This document shows positions 36,349 to 43,977 of a stretch of DNA of 62,332 bases, piece by piece. The notes beneath the pieces are model-generated. The model was given only the letters and a program-made list of their open reading frames with translations, was not told the DNA's origin and ran no database searches. Source of the stretch: a beta proteobacterium L13 (GTDB taxonomy: Bacteria; Pseudomonadota; Gammaproteobacteria; Burkholderiales; Chromobacteriaceae); the NCBI GenBank assembly GCA_000335715.1, contig AMYZ01000022.1:1-62332 (forward strand). Reading direction: 5' to 3'. The translations under genes and the position numbers were made by a program. Position 1 is the first letter of the stretch. The number at the start of each line of letters is the position of its first letter.

Positions 36349-38523
36349 TTACTTCTTGCTGCCAGGCAGGATGGTGGTGATCTGCTTGGTCAGTTCTTTT
36401 TTCAGCGCCTGCTGCTTTTCACCTTCGGTCTTCTTGCCTTTGACCATGGCGTTGAAGTCTAGCGAGTAGGTGGGTTTGTTGATCTGGCCGGTGATCTTCA
36501 GCGGGACATTGATACCGTTCAGCTGCTTGAAGGCTTGCGGGTTGGCGCGCACGTTCAGCGTGTAGTCCACAATGCTTTGCGTCAGGTCGAACTTGCCCCC
36601 GCCGTTAACATTCACCAGCGAGGAATCCAGTTTCAGGTCCTGATTGCGCGCAATGCCATTGTCCAGCTCAAAACCGGCCGACAGCGCCGAGAAGGTGGTT
36701 TTCTGGTCGGCCTGCGCCACCATGCTGCTGTTGTTCCAGTCTTTCAGCTCGCCTGGCAGGTCGCGTAGTGCCGACACCAGGTCAATGCCGGTGAGCGCGC
36801 CTTTTTCCAGACGCACCGCTACTTTGCCGCTCAGCGTATTGCGCAGGGCGGCCAGCGAGGTGCCGTGGGCATTCAGCTGTACCCAGCCGTTGCCGGCACC
36901 CTCTACCCGGTTGAAGTCGAACAAGTCCAGCATCAGCGGCTTGATCTGCATGCCGATCAGCTGTTGCGACAGCTCGACGCGCGGTTCTTTGTCGCGCAGC
37001 AGCTTCATGCTGCCCTTGAGCTTGCCGTCGTAAATCTCGGCGCCCAGCTGGTCCAGCGTAATGCTCTCCGGCCGCGCCTTGATATCGGCGGTAATGCCCT
37101 TGATGCGGAAGCGCCCCATGGCCAGCTCGCCCACCGACAGCTTGCCGTCCACGTTCAGGAAATCCATCCAGTCCAGGCGGAAAGGCGAGCCGTTCTGGAA
37201 CAGGGCAACCGCTTTTTCGGCCTGGTTTTCCGGCAGGTAGCGGTTCAAGTCCAGTTTGCCCACGGTTAGCGTGGCTTCGTGGCGCGGCTGCATGAAGCCG
37301 TACTGTGTGGCGGTGGCGGCCAGCGCCGCGCCGTCCAGCTGGCCCGCTACGCGCAGGTTCAGCCGGCTTTCCGCCAGGTCGCCGTCCAGCGCGCCTTGCA
37401 GCGATGCCTGGAGTTGGCCGCGCGGCAACACTGGCGTTTTCAGGTGGGCAGTCAGTACCAGCGGCTCCAGGCGCAGCTGGTGGTAGGCCGCCAGGCTGAG
37501 CGGCGCGCGCAGGTTCATGCTGATGGCGTGCCCGCCTACCGACCAGGCAAAGTTACCCAACATCTGGTCGGCAAAAGCGCCGTCACGGTTGAGTTTGATT
37601 TCGGCCAGCTGGCTGGAGAAACGGTACTGGGTGCGGGCGTAATTCACCGAGCCGGTAATGGCGGCGGCCGGGGTGGTCAGTTCGGTAAGACTGGCGCTGA
37701 TCTGTGGCAGCCGCGCTTCGGCATGGCCTTTGGGGAGCGAGGTGTCCAGCGTCAGCTTGAGGTCTTCACCGCTGGCCAGCAGGGTGCCAAAGTTCAGCTT
37801 CAGGCGGCCTTCAACGCCCAGGCGAACCTCGCCCAGCTTGTCGGTGCTGCTGATGGCCAGCGCATCCAGCTGGTCGATGCTGACCTGGTCATCCTGGCGG
37901 GTGAACGGGGCTTTGACGGCCACGCTGACAACCTGGCTACCGCTCTCCAGGCGGCCGCCGAACGACAGGCGGGCGTCTGATTTGAGCCCTTCTATGTCCA
38001 GGCTGCCTTCTTCCAGGCGGCTCAGGCGGCCATTCACGCGGTCCGACAGGTTGATGCTGGTGCCGCGCAGCGTCATGGTGTCGAGATCCAGCTTGAATTT
38101 GCTGGTTTTACGGCGCCGCAGCAGGTCGGCAAAGTTCATATTGCCGTCGCTGCTGCGCACCAGATTGATCTGCGTATCGTGCAGTGCCAGATGGGTGATT
38201 TCCAGCTCGCCAAACAGCAGGGGCAGCCAGGCCAGGCGCGCTTCTACTTCGTCAATGCGCGCAAAGGTCGTACGGCTGCCCGGCTCGCTGATTTCCAGCT
38301 TGCCAATGGCCAAGCCGGGCGAGGGGAAGAGCATGGGGGAAATTTTGCCGTTGATGGTCACGGTTCGCTGTGTGTCGGCCAGCGAGTTTTGCAGATTATT
38401 GCGTACGCTTTGGCTATCGAAACGCAGGAAAAACAGGATCAGCCCGATGGCCAGCAGCGAAACCAGGGCAACGAGACTATAGACAGCGGTTTTGAGCCAT
38501 AGCCGGCCAGAGTTCCATTTCAT
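36349..38523 (-). CDS. AsmA family protein
   Basis: A 724-residue protein with one N-terminal transmembrane helix (about residues 13-33) and a long periplasmic beta-rich body. The first part, with INGKISPMLFPSPGLAIGKLEIS, and the C-terminal AsmA_2 region (GNGWVQLNAHGTSLAALRNTLSGKVAV, DYTLNVRANPQAF) define the family. AsmA-like proteins are thought to form bridges moving phospholipids between membranes. The ATG at 38523 follows tRNA-Gly by 36 bp; the longer open frame merely reads through the tRNA gene. It may be co-transcribed with the tRNA. Confidence 0.9.
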   Translation of the reverse strand: MKWNSGRLWLKTAVYSLVALVSLLAIGLILFFLRFDSQSVRNNLQNSLADTQRTVTINGKISPMLFPSPGLAIGKLEISEPGSRTTFARIDEVEARLAWLPLLFGELEITHLALHDTQINLVRSSDGNMNFADLLRRRKTSKFKLDLDTMTLRGTSINLSDRVNGRLSRLEEGSLDIEGLKSDARLSFGGRLESGSQVVSVAVKAPFTRQDDQVSIDQLDALAISSTDKLGEVRLGVEGRLKLNFGTLLASGEDLKLTLDTSLPKGHAEARLPQISASLTELTTPAAAITGSVNYARTQYRFSSQLAEIKLNRDGAFADQMLGNFAWSVGGHAISMNLRAPLSLAAYHQLRLEPLVLTAHLKTPVLPRGQLQASLQGALDGDLAESRLNLRVAGQLDGAALAATATQYGFMQPRHEATLTVGKLDLNRYLPENQAEKAVALFQNGSPFRLDWMDFLNVDGKLSVGELAMGRFRIKGITADIKARPESITLDQLGAEIYDGKLKGSMKLLRDKEPRVELSQQLIGMQIKPLMLDLFDFNRVEGAGNGWVQLNAHGTSLAALRNTLSGKVAVRLEKGALTGIDLVSALRDLPGELKDWNNSSMVAQADQKTTFSALSAGFELDNGIARNQDLKLDSSLVNVNGGGKFDLTQSIVDYTLNVRANPQAFKQLNGINVPLKITGQINKPTYSLDFNAMVKGKKTEGEKQQALKKELTKQITTILPGSKK

Positions 38524-38559
38524 GGGTATTGGGTCTGCGGCGTGATTGATAAGGCAGGA

Positions 38560-38633
38560 TGGAGCGGGTGAAGGGAATCGAACCCTCGTCGTAAGCTTGG
38601 GAAGCTTCTGCTCTACCATTGAGCTACACCCGC
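38560..38633 (-). tRNA. tRNA-Gly (anticodon CCC)
   Basis: On the minus strand the sequence starts GCGGGTGTAGCTCAATGG and folds into a cloverleaf: 7-bp acceptor stem (GCGGGTG/CACCCGC), anticodon loop TTCCCAA, and T loop GGTTCGATTCC. The discriminator T and CCA end are encoded (38560-38563). It closely resembles E. coli tRNA-Gly(CCC). Confidence 0.96.
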
Positions 38634-38928
38634 ACTCAGGTGAAGCGCGAGTATACGCATAGCAGCGGGGCTAGGCAAGGCTGTGGCTGACGCAAAAGCG
38701 GCAACATGGTATTTTATGTACTGTATTTCGTATACAAAACCGCCAGGCAGGCTGTGCCGCTGGCGGTTCTGGCTTTTTAAGAGCCAGTGCGTTCTGCCCG
38801 CCTGCGTGGTGACCGCGGCCAACCTGGTCGGCACGTCGCCCGCACCCAGGGCCAGCCTACCCGGCTGCTGCAGGACCTTGCCCAAGCTACCCGCCTTGGC
38901 AAGACCGGCAACGAGCGTGTGAATCGCC
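38634..38928. other. Gene-free region between tRNA-Gly and the NSS transporter
   Basis: No supported gene. It contains a repeat copy on the minus strand (38815-38825) and a hairpin at 38738-38768. The short open frames on both strands show no family features. Confidence 0.5.
38738..38778. terminator. Hairpin with flanking T tracts upstream of the NSS transporter
   Basis: AACCGCCAG (38738-38746) pairs with CTGGCGGTT (38760-38768). A T run follows at a short distance on the plus strand and TTTTG on the minus strand. What transcript it ends is not obvious. Confidence 0.4.
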
Positions 38929-39003
38929 ATGGTGCTTACCGGCATTGTGGCGCTTGCGTGGGGTGCTTACCGGCAGCCCTGTTTCGTTACCGTTTGGAAG
39001 TGA
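38929..39003 (+). CDS. Possible 24-residue leader peptide before the NSS transporter
   Basis: The short frame encodes MVLTGIVALAWGAYRQ followed by eight more residues and ends 7 bp before the transporter ATG. Its first half is hydrophobic. No good ribosome binding site precedes it. Some NSS transporters have tiny membrane subunits (MetS-like), usually downstream rather than upstream. This could be such a subunit, a coupling peptide or chance. Confidence 0.2.
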   Translation: MVLTGIVALAWGAYRQPCFVTVWK

Positions 39004-39010
39004 AGTCTGT

Positions 39011-40333
39011 ATGTCTCGATCTCAATGGGGCTCGCGCCTCGGTTTTATTCTTGCTGCGGCGGGTTCCGCCATCGGCCTGGGGGCCATCTGGAAGTTTCCG
39101 TACGTGGCAGCCACCAACGGTGGTGGTGCATTCCTGTTTATTTATCTGCTGATTTGCTTGTCGGTAGGCCTGGCGTTGATGCTGGGTGAAATGGCACTGG
39201 GCCGTGCGGCCAACAGTAATGCCATCGGCAGCTTTCGCCAGCTCGGTGGCCGCGCCTGGCCGTGGGTGGGCTTTACCGGCGTGCTGGTGTGTTTCCTGAT
39301 TTACTCTTTCTATAGTGTGGTGGGTGGCTGGACCATTGCCTACATCGGCAAATCGCTTGGCGGTAGCATCCTGACCAGCGACGCCAAAGTGCTGGGCGAT
39401 ACGTTTAACGGTTTCATTACCGACCCGGTGCAGCCGCTGATCTACCACGGCCTGTTTGCCGGCCTGACGCTGGCGGTGGTATTGGGCGGCGTGCAGAAAG
39501 GTATCGAGAACCTGTCCAAGTTTCTGATGCCGGCGCTGTTTGTGCTGATGCTGGTGCTGATCGTGCGTGGCCTCACGCTGCCTGGCGCCATGGATGGCCT
39601 GCTGTATTTCCTGACGCCGGATTTCAGCAAGGTCACCGGTAATATGCTGGTGGACGCCATGGGCTTGGCGTTTTTCTCGCTGTCGCTGGGCATGGGCGTG
39701 ATGATTACCTACGGCTCTTACGTTGGCCGCGACACCCCGCTGCTGGGCTCCTCGCTATGGGTTATTGCGCTCACCGTGATGACCTGCTTCCTGGCTGGCC
39801 TGATGGTGCTGCCAGCGGTGTTCGCCTTTGGCTTCGACCCGTCCGCAGGCCCGGGCCTGACCTTTATCACCATGCCGGCGGTGTTTGCCCAGATGGCCGG
39901 TGGCCAGCTGTTTGCCGTGCTGTTCTTCTGCCTGCTGCTGGTGGCGGCGTTGACCTCGTCGGTATCGCTGCTGGAAGTGGTGGTGAGCGCGGTGATGGAC
40001 GAGTTCAAGCTGCCACGCCGACGTGCCGCGCTGCTGGTGTCTGCTGGCGTGTTTTTGCTGGGTATCCCGGCGTCGCTATCGCTGGGTATCTGGAGCGAAT
40101 ACACCGTGTTCGGCAAAGGGTTTTTCGACCTGCTGGATTACGTCACATCTAATGTGCTGATGCCTTTGGGTGAAGTCTTGCTGGCTATCTTTGTCGGTTG
40201 GCGCGTATGGCCGGTGGTGCAAGGCCAGTTGGCCGCGGGCGGGCAACCCCCGGTGTGGCTGCGAGCCATGCGCGGCTTCTGCCGCTACGTGGCACCGGTG
40301 TTGATTCTGGGCATTCTGGTACACAATCTGTAA
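39011..40333 (+). CDS. Sodium-dependent transporter, NSS/SNF family
   Basis: A 440-residue membrane protein with about 11-12 segments. The N-terminal GSRLGFILAAAGSAIGLGAIWKFPY is the sodium/substrate-binding first helix of LeuT-type transporters, and NGGGAFLFIYL follows. Bacterial NSS proteins import amino acids or related amines with Na+. The ATG at 39011 begins the family N-terminus; GGAAG lies ten bases upstream. A terminator follows. The adjacent asparaginase gene hints at amino acid use, but co-transcription is unlikely across that terminator. Confidence 0.92.
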   Translation: MSRSQWGSRLGFILAAAGSAIGLGAIWKFPYVAATNGGGAFLFIYLLICLSVGLALMLGEMALGRAANSNAIGSFRQLGGRAWPWVGFTGVLVCFLIYSFYSVVGGWTIAYIGKSLGGSILTSDAKVLGDTFNGFITDPVQPLIYHGLFAGLTLAVVLGGVQKGIENLSKFLMPALFVLMLVLIVRGLTLPGAMDGLLYFLTPDFSKVTGNMLVDAMGLAFFSLSLGMGVMITYGSYVGRDTPLLGSSLWVIALTVMTCFLAGLMVLPAVFAFGFDPSAGPGLTFITMPAVFAQMAGGQLFAVLFFCLLLVAALTSSVSLLEVVVSAVMDEFKLPRRRAALLVSAGVFLLGIPASLSLGIWSEYTVFGKGFFDLLDYVTSNVLMPLGEVLLAIFVGWRVWPVVQGQLAAGGQPPVWLRAMRGFCRYVAPVLILGILVHNL

Positions 40334-40342
40334 TGCACACCT

Positions 40343-40375
40343 AAACGGCGTTACCCTGCGGGGCACGCCGTTTTT
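40343..40375 (+). terminator. Terminator after the NSS transporter
   Basis: AAACGGCGT (40343-40351) pairs with ACGCCGTTT, ending in TTTTT at 40375. Confidence 0.85.
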
Positions 40376-40395
40376 CATGATAAGGAGCATGGCGC

Positions 40396-41394
40396 ATGAG
40401 CAAACTGTTGATTCTCTACACCGGCGGCACCATCGGCATGGCGCCTACCCCTGCTGGCCTGGCACCCGTGCCGGGCTACCTGCCGGCCCAGCTGCAGCGC
40501 CTGGCGCGGGAAGGCGTGAGCTGGGACGTGGTGGAGTACCCGCAGCTGATCGACTCGTCGGCCATTACCGTGGCCGACTGGCAAAAGCTGGTGGCCGACC
40601 TGGCCGCCGCCTACGAGCGCTACGACGGTTTTGTGGTGATCCACGGCACCGACACCATGGCCTATACCGCCAGTGTGCTGGCCTTTGCGCTGGAAAACCT
40701 GGCCAAGCCGGTGATTGTGACCGGCTCGCAGCTGCCGCTGGGCCACCCGCGCAGCGACGGTTGGGGCAACCTGGCCGACGCCATCGAAGCGGCGTGCCAG
40801 CCGGCACTGCACGAAGTCGCCATCGCCTTTAACCGCCTGCTGCTGCGCGGCTGCCGTGCGCGCAAGGTAGACGCCGCCAGCTTTGCCGGCTTCGATAGCC
40901 CGAACGCCGCACCGCTGGCCCGCTTTGGCATACATGCCAGCTGGGATACGGCTCAGTGGCGCCGTGGCAGTGGCGCCTTCCGCGCCGTGCTGCCGCAGCC
41001 GGCCAGCATCCGCAGCGGCTTCTTGCTGCCAGGCAGTATGGCTGGCGACTTTGGCCGCTGGTTGGCCGCAGATACCCCGCAGGCGGCCATTCTGCATAGC
41101 TACGGCAACGGCAATACGCCGGACGACGCCGCGCTGCTGCACGGCGTGCGCATCGCCAGCGAACGCGGCTGCCTGGTGGTGAACCTGACGCAGTGCGGCA
41201 AAGGCGCGGTAGAAGTAGGCGCCTACGCGGCCAGCCAGCCGCTGGCGCAGGCCGGCGCGCTAGCCGGCGGCGACATGACGCCGGAGGCGGCCAACGCCAA
41301 GCTGCTTTACCTGCTGTCACAGGGCCTTGGTGTGCAAGCCTTGCGCCAGGCCTGGGCCGCTAATCTGCGCGGTGAAGTGTCGCTGGCTGATTAA
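40396..41394 (+). CDS. ansA: L-asparaginase, cytoplasmic type I
   Basis: A 332-residue enzyme hydrolysing asparagine to aspartate and ammonia. The first active-site threonine lies in YTGGTIGM (T12) and the second triad in HGTDTM (T85-D86). There is no signal peptide, so it is the cytoplasmic, low-affinity type. AAGGAG lies at a suitable distance before the ATG. Two repeat-like GTTGGCCGC copies lie side by side near 41051-41070, giving RWLAAD in the protein. Confidence 0.92.
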   Translation: MSKLLILYTGGTIGMAPTPAGLAPVPGYLPAQLQRLAREGVSWDVVEYPQLIDSSAITVADWQKLVADLAAAYERYDGFVVIHGTDTMAYTASVLAFALENLAKPVIVTGSQLPLGHPRSDGWGNLADAIEAACQPALHEVAIAFNRLLLRGCRARKVDAASFAGFDSPNAAPLARFGIHASWDTAQWRRGSGAFRAVLPQPASIRSGFLLPGSMAGDFGRWLAADTPQAAILHSYGNGNTPDDAALLHGVRIASERGCLVVNLTQCGKGAVEVGAYAASQPLAQAGALAGGDMTPEAANAKLLYLLSQGLGVQALRQAWAANLRGEVSLAD

Positions 41395-41448
41395 AAAACG
41401 TGCAGTGCCGGAAAGCCATTATGTGTCATGGGCTTAGCGCATCTGTCC

Positions 41449-41604
41449 ACAGACACCCCACAGTGCTTTCCAGCGCTGGCGTGCATAAAACACAGTGGGT
41501 GGTTAAAAAATAGTCAGCCGCGCTTTGTGCCTGCGGTATCAATGACTTGTCTGGCTTGTCCACAGCCCGCCCACACCCTTGCTCCCACAGGGTGTGGGCG
41601 TTTT
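41449..41604 (+). ncRNA. Candidate small RNA, copy 1 of a tandem family
   Basis: The region carries an A-rich hairpin (GGTTA-AAAAATAG-TCAGCC, 41501-41519), about 40 nt of linker, and the box TCCACAGCCCGCCCACACCC beginning at 41559. It ends in an intrinsic terminator (41569-41604): 10-bp stem GCCCACACCC/GGGTGTGGGC, loop TTGCTCCCACA, then GTTTT. Copy 2 (41677-41781) shares 30 identical nt. Expression is unproven. An extra CTGTCCACAG box precedes it at 41452. The 5' end is not determined. Confidence 0.45.
41569..41604 (+). terminator. Terminator of repeat unit 1 (sRNA candidate)
   Basis: Perfect 10-bp stem (41569-41578 with 41590-41599) and GTTTT. The loop exposes a CTCCC motif that could pair with Shine-Dalgarno sequences. 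Confidence 0.75.
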
Positions 41605-41676
41605 GCCGTGTTGCCCGGTTGGGTGAGGTTTATCGATGTGGGGGTGGGGCGTTGCTGGCGTGGTGTATAGGGTTCT

Positions 41677-41781
41677 GCTTAAAAAATAAGCTAACCAGGG
41701 TTTGTTTCAATAAATCATGAGCTTGTGCAGCTTTTCCACAGCCCGCCCACACCCTTGCTCCCACTGGATGTGGGCGTTTTT
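41677..41781 (+). ncRNA. Candidate small RNA, copy 2 of a tandem family
   Basis: It begins with GCTTA-AAAAA-TAAGC (41677-41691), an A-loop hairpin with different but still paired arms compared with copy 1. About 40 nt later comes the box TTTTCCACAGCCCGCCCACA, identical to copy 1 over 30 nt (41735-41764). The terminator stem is GCCCACACCC/GGATGTGGGC followed by GTTTTT. Retained pairing despite changed bases suggests selection for structure. Confidence 0.45.
41745..41781 (+). terminator. Terminator of repeat unit 2 (sRNA candidate)
   Basis: Stem 41745-41754 with 41766-41775 (one mismatch), then GTTTTT; the loop again contains GCTCCC. Confidence 0.7.
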
Positions 41782-41857
41782 ACGCATACTGTGGATAGCC
41801 AAGCTTGCTGTGGCGGCCTGTGCTGCAGGCGGGTAACAGGGCGGGGCCGTTGCCGCG

Positions 41858-41863
41858 TATAAT
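41858..41863 (+). promoter_or_regulatory. Consensus -10 box immediately before the NadR-like gene
   Basis: TATAAT lies 9 bp before the ATG at 41873, so transcription would begin within a few bases of the start codon. A weak -35 (GTAACA) is 19 bp upstream. This predicts a leaderless or nearly leaderless mRNA. Confidence 0.55.
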
Positions 41864-41872
41864 AGGCGGTAT

Positions 41873-42433
41873 ATGTCTGACGTTTGCTCCCCTGTACGCA
41901 TTGCCATTGTCGGCCCCGAATCGTGCGGTAAAAGCACCTTGGCCGCGCAGCTGGCTGCCCGGCTGCAGCAGCATGGTGTGGCGGCGGTAGCGGTAGCCGA
42001 GTACGCCCGAGCTTACTATGCCAACCGGCCCTACCAACCCAGCGCCGCCGATATCCTGGCCATTGCCCGCGGGCAGCTGGCTGCCGAGCAAGCCGCCAGC
42101 GACGCGGGTGCCCGCGTACTACTGTGCGACACCACGGTGCTGACCTGCCGCATCTGGGCCGAGGTCGCCTTTGGCCAGGCCGAGCCAGCGCTGCTGGCGC
42201 TGAACCAGCCGCACGGTTATGCGCTGACGCTGCTTGCCGCACCCGACCTGCCATGGCAGCCGGACCCGCTGCGCAGCCACCCCGATAGCCGTGACTGGCT
42301 GTTTGGCCTGTACCGCACAGCGTTGCAGGCAGCCGCTGTGCCGTATCAGCTGGTGGCGGGGCAGGGGGCGCAACGCGAGGCGGCTGCGTGGGCTGCACTA
42401 CGGTGTGTACTGCCGCAGCTGCCTGTTTTTTAG
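41873..42433 (+). CDS. NadR-like AAA ATPase / ribosylnicotinamide kinase-type protein
   Basis: A 186-residue P-loop protein with IVGPESCGKSTLA at about 12-24, typical of the ribosylnicotinamide kinase domain of NadR and related AAA_28 proteins. EYARAYYANR near residue 43 and LLCDTTVLT near 82 are further kinase-like motifs. The adenylyltransferase and helix-turn-helix domains of full NadR are absent. No ribosome binding site is visible; the -10 box nearly touches the start. The gene lies between two intergenic regions filled with related repeat units. Substrate is inferred only. Confidence 0.75.
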   Translation: MSDVCSPVRIAIVGPESCGKSTLAAQLAARLQQHGVAAVAVAEYARAYYANRPYQPSAADILAIARGQLAAEQAASDAGARVLLCDTTVLTCRIWAEVAFGQAEPALLALNQPHGYALTLLAAPDLPWQPDPLRSHPDSRDWLFGLYRTALQAAAVPYQLVAGQGAQREAAAWAALRCVLPQLPVF

Positions 42434-42469
42434 GCAGTATTGGCTTTCGCCTTATGGCTCAGCCAGTTA

Positions 42470-42640
42470 GGCTGTTTGTCCACAGCCGGTGCACAAGGCT
42501 GTCCCGCCGCGGTGTGGAAAGTAAAAACGGGCTGCTGAAAAAATAGTCAGCCAGGAAATGGCCAGAACAAACAAAGGCTTGTGGCGCTTGTCCACAGCCG
42601 GCACACAGCCCTGTCAAAAGGCGGTGTGTACAACCCCTGT
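42470..42640 (+). repeat. Further repeat units (TGTCCACAGCC / A-loop hairpin) before the S4 protein gene
   Basis: Contains GGCTGT-TTGTCC-ACAGCC (42470-42487), an A-loop hairpin GCTGA-AAAAATAG-TCAGC (42534-42551) and GGCTTGTGG...CCACAGCC (42576-42599), followed by a CACAC/GTGTG pair. The A-loop hairpin is again about 40 nt before the CCACAGCC box, as in the units at 41.5-41.8 kb. No clear terminator T tract is present here. Confidence 0.6.
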
Positions 42641-42650
42641 GAACAGAACC

Positions 42651-42869
42651 ATGAACGAAATCTACGAACTGAGCGGCGATTACATCCCGCTGTGCGACCT
42701 GCTGAAAACCTGCGGTGTGTGCGACACCGGCGGCATGGCCAAACACTTTATTGCCGAGGGCAATGTGCTGGTAGACGGCCAGGTAGAGCTGCGCAAGACT
42801 AACAAGATCCGCGTCGGCCAGCTGGTGTCCGGCGAAGGCTTCACCATCAAGGTGGTAGCTGCAGCGTGA
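42651..42869 (+). CDS. RNA-binding S4 domain protein (YbcJ-like)
   Basis: A 72-residue protein consisting of a single S4 RNA-binding domain: YIPLCDLLKTCGVCDTGG followed by AEGNVLVDGQVELRKTNKIRVGQ. Single-domain S4 proteins like YbcJ bind structured RNA; the target is unknown. The start ATG has a poor ribosome binding site. The next gene overlaps by 4 bp (GTGA). Proximity to candidate RNA repeat units is suggestive but not evidence of interaction. Confidence 0.85.
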   Translation: MNEIYELSGDYIPLCDLLKTCGVCDTGGMAKHFIAEGNVLVDGQVELRKTNKIRVGQLVSGEGFTIKVVAAA

Positions 42870-43102
42870 GTACCCTGCAAGCCATCGGCCCCGAGTCGTT
42901 CGACGACGACTTCGACCCGCAGCCAGAGGCCCCCGACACGCCTGACGACTACGCCTGCTGCCATAGCGGTTGTCAGCCTTGTGTCTGGGATATTTATGAT
43001 TCTGCGGTCAGCGAGTACCGCCAGAAGCTGGCCGCCTGGCAGCTGCGCGAAGCCGCACGCCAGGCCCGCGCGGCAAACAAAGGCCCCGATGAACAGCATT
43101 GA
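42866..43102 (+). CDS. Oxidoreductase-like domain protein
   Basis: A 78-residue protein with a GTG start overlapping the S4 gene. The core CCHSGCQPCVWDIYDSAVSEY is the cysteine motif of the Oxidored-like Pfam family, found in short proteins and at the N-terminus of some eukaryotic oxidoreductases. Four cysteines could bind a metal. An acidic N-terminus precedes the core. It overlaps the next gene by 14 bp. The function is unknown. Confidence 0.78.
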   Translation: MSTLQAIGPESFDDDFDPQPEAPDTPDDYACCHSGCQPCVWDIYDSAVSEYRQKLAAWQLREAARQARAANKGPDEQH

Positions 43103-43973
43103 CCTGCACTTTCATTCCACCGCGTCCGATGGCGGGCTGGCCCCGGCAGAAGTGATTCGCCGTGCTGCCGAGCGCGGCGCCACCCTGCTGGCGCTGACCG
43201 ACCACGACTGCACCGCCGGCCTGGCCGAGGCGGCTGCCACGGCGGCAGCCTGCGGCGTGCCTTTTCTGAATGGTGTCGAGGTGTCGGTGAGCTGGCAGCA
43301 GCGCCATACCGTGCACATCGTTGGCCTGGGTATTGATGCGGCCAACCCGGTGCTGCAAGCCGGGCTCAAGTCCATCCGCGACGGCCGCGTAGAGCGTGCG
43401 CGCCAGATGTCGGCCTCGCTGGAAAAAGCCGGTATCCACGGCGCCTTCGACGGGGCCATGCGCTTTGCCGGCAACCCGGACATGGTTGGCCGCACGCACT
43501 TTGCCCGTTTCCTGGTGCAAAGCGGCGAAGTAAAAGACGTGAAAACCGTGTTCCGCAAATACCTGACCAACGGCAAGCCAGGCTACGTACCGCACGAGTG
43601 GGCCAGCCTGGAAGACGCCGTGGCGTGGATACGCGCCGCCGGCGGCATGGCGGTGATCGCCCACCCCGGCCGTTACGATATGGGGCGCACGCTGATCGAG
43701 CGGCTGATTCTGGACTTCAAGGCCGCTGGCGGCGAGGGCATCGAAATTGCCAGCGGTAGCCACAGCCTGGACGACATGATCAAGTTTGCCCTGCACGCCC
43801 AGCGCCACGGCCTGTACGCCAGCGCCGGCAGCGACTTTCACGCGCCGGGCGAGGGCGGGCGCGACGTAGGCAGCACCCAGCCGCTGCCGCCCATTTGCCA
43901 GCCGGTCTGGCTACCGTTGGCCGCACGTATCCAGCAGCCTGCGGCCAACCCTGCGGCCAACCTAGCGAGCTAA
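43089..43973 (+). CDS. PHP-domain phosphoesterase (3',5'-nucleoside bisphosphate phosphatase, RNase AM/TrpH type)
   Basis: A 294-residue protein. The PHP metal-site motifs are DLHFHSTASDG (residues 5-15), LTDHD near 36, GVEVS near 60, AHPGRYD near 195 and GSDFHAPG near 250. The family removes phosphate from 3',5'-bisphosphonucleotides and trims RNA 5' ends. The last dozen residues, QQPAANPAANLAS, are encoded by repeat copies (43940-43963) and look like an extension created by the GTTGGCCGCA repeat. yciO follows 4 bp after the stop. Confidence 0.88.
   Translation: MNSIDLHFHSTASDGGLAPAEVIRRAAERGATLLALTDHDCTAGLAEAAATAAACGVPFLNGVEVSVSWQQRHTVHIVGLGIDAANPVLQAGLKSIRDGRVERARQMSASLEKAGIHGAFDGAMRFAGNPDMVGRTHFARFLVQSGEVKDVKTVFRKYLTNGKPGYVPHEWASLEDAVAWIRAAGGMAVIAHPGRYDMGRTLIERLILDFKAAGGEGIEIASGSHSLDDMIKFALHAQRHGLYASAGSDFHAPGEGGRDVGSTQPLPPICQPVWLPLAARIQQPAANPAANLAS
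43916..43963. repeat. Three repeat copies at the 3' end of the PHP gene
   Basis: GTTGGCCGCA (43916-43925), then TGCGGCCAAC (43940-43949) and TGCGGCCAACCT (43952-43963). The first is inverted relative to the other two, so a hairpin can form inside coding sequence just before the stop. Confidence 0.8.
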
Positions 43974-43977
43974 TGCC

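Noticed and set aside
38524-38619. N-terminal extension of the AsmA-like frame
   Set aside because: It reads through the tRNA-Gly gene; the family N-terminus and membrane helix begin at the ATG at 38523.
38613-38945. 110-codon minus-strand frame next to tRNA-Gly
   Set aside because: It overlaps the tRNA 5' end and a hairpin, and lacks recognisable features.
41449-41800. Replication origin at the TCCACA-rich intergenic region
   Set aside because: Some boxes resemble DnaA sites, but there is no dnaA, dnaN or AT-rich unwinding region here, and the boxes are better explained by repeated RNA-like hairpins. Left as an alternative only.
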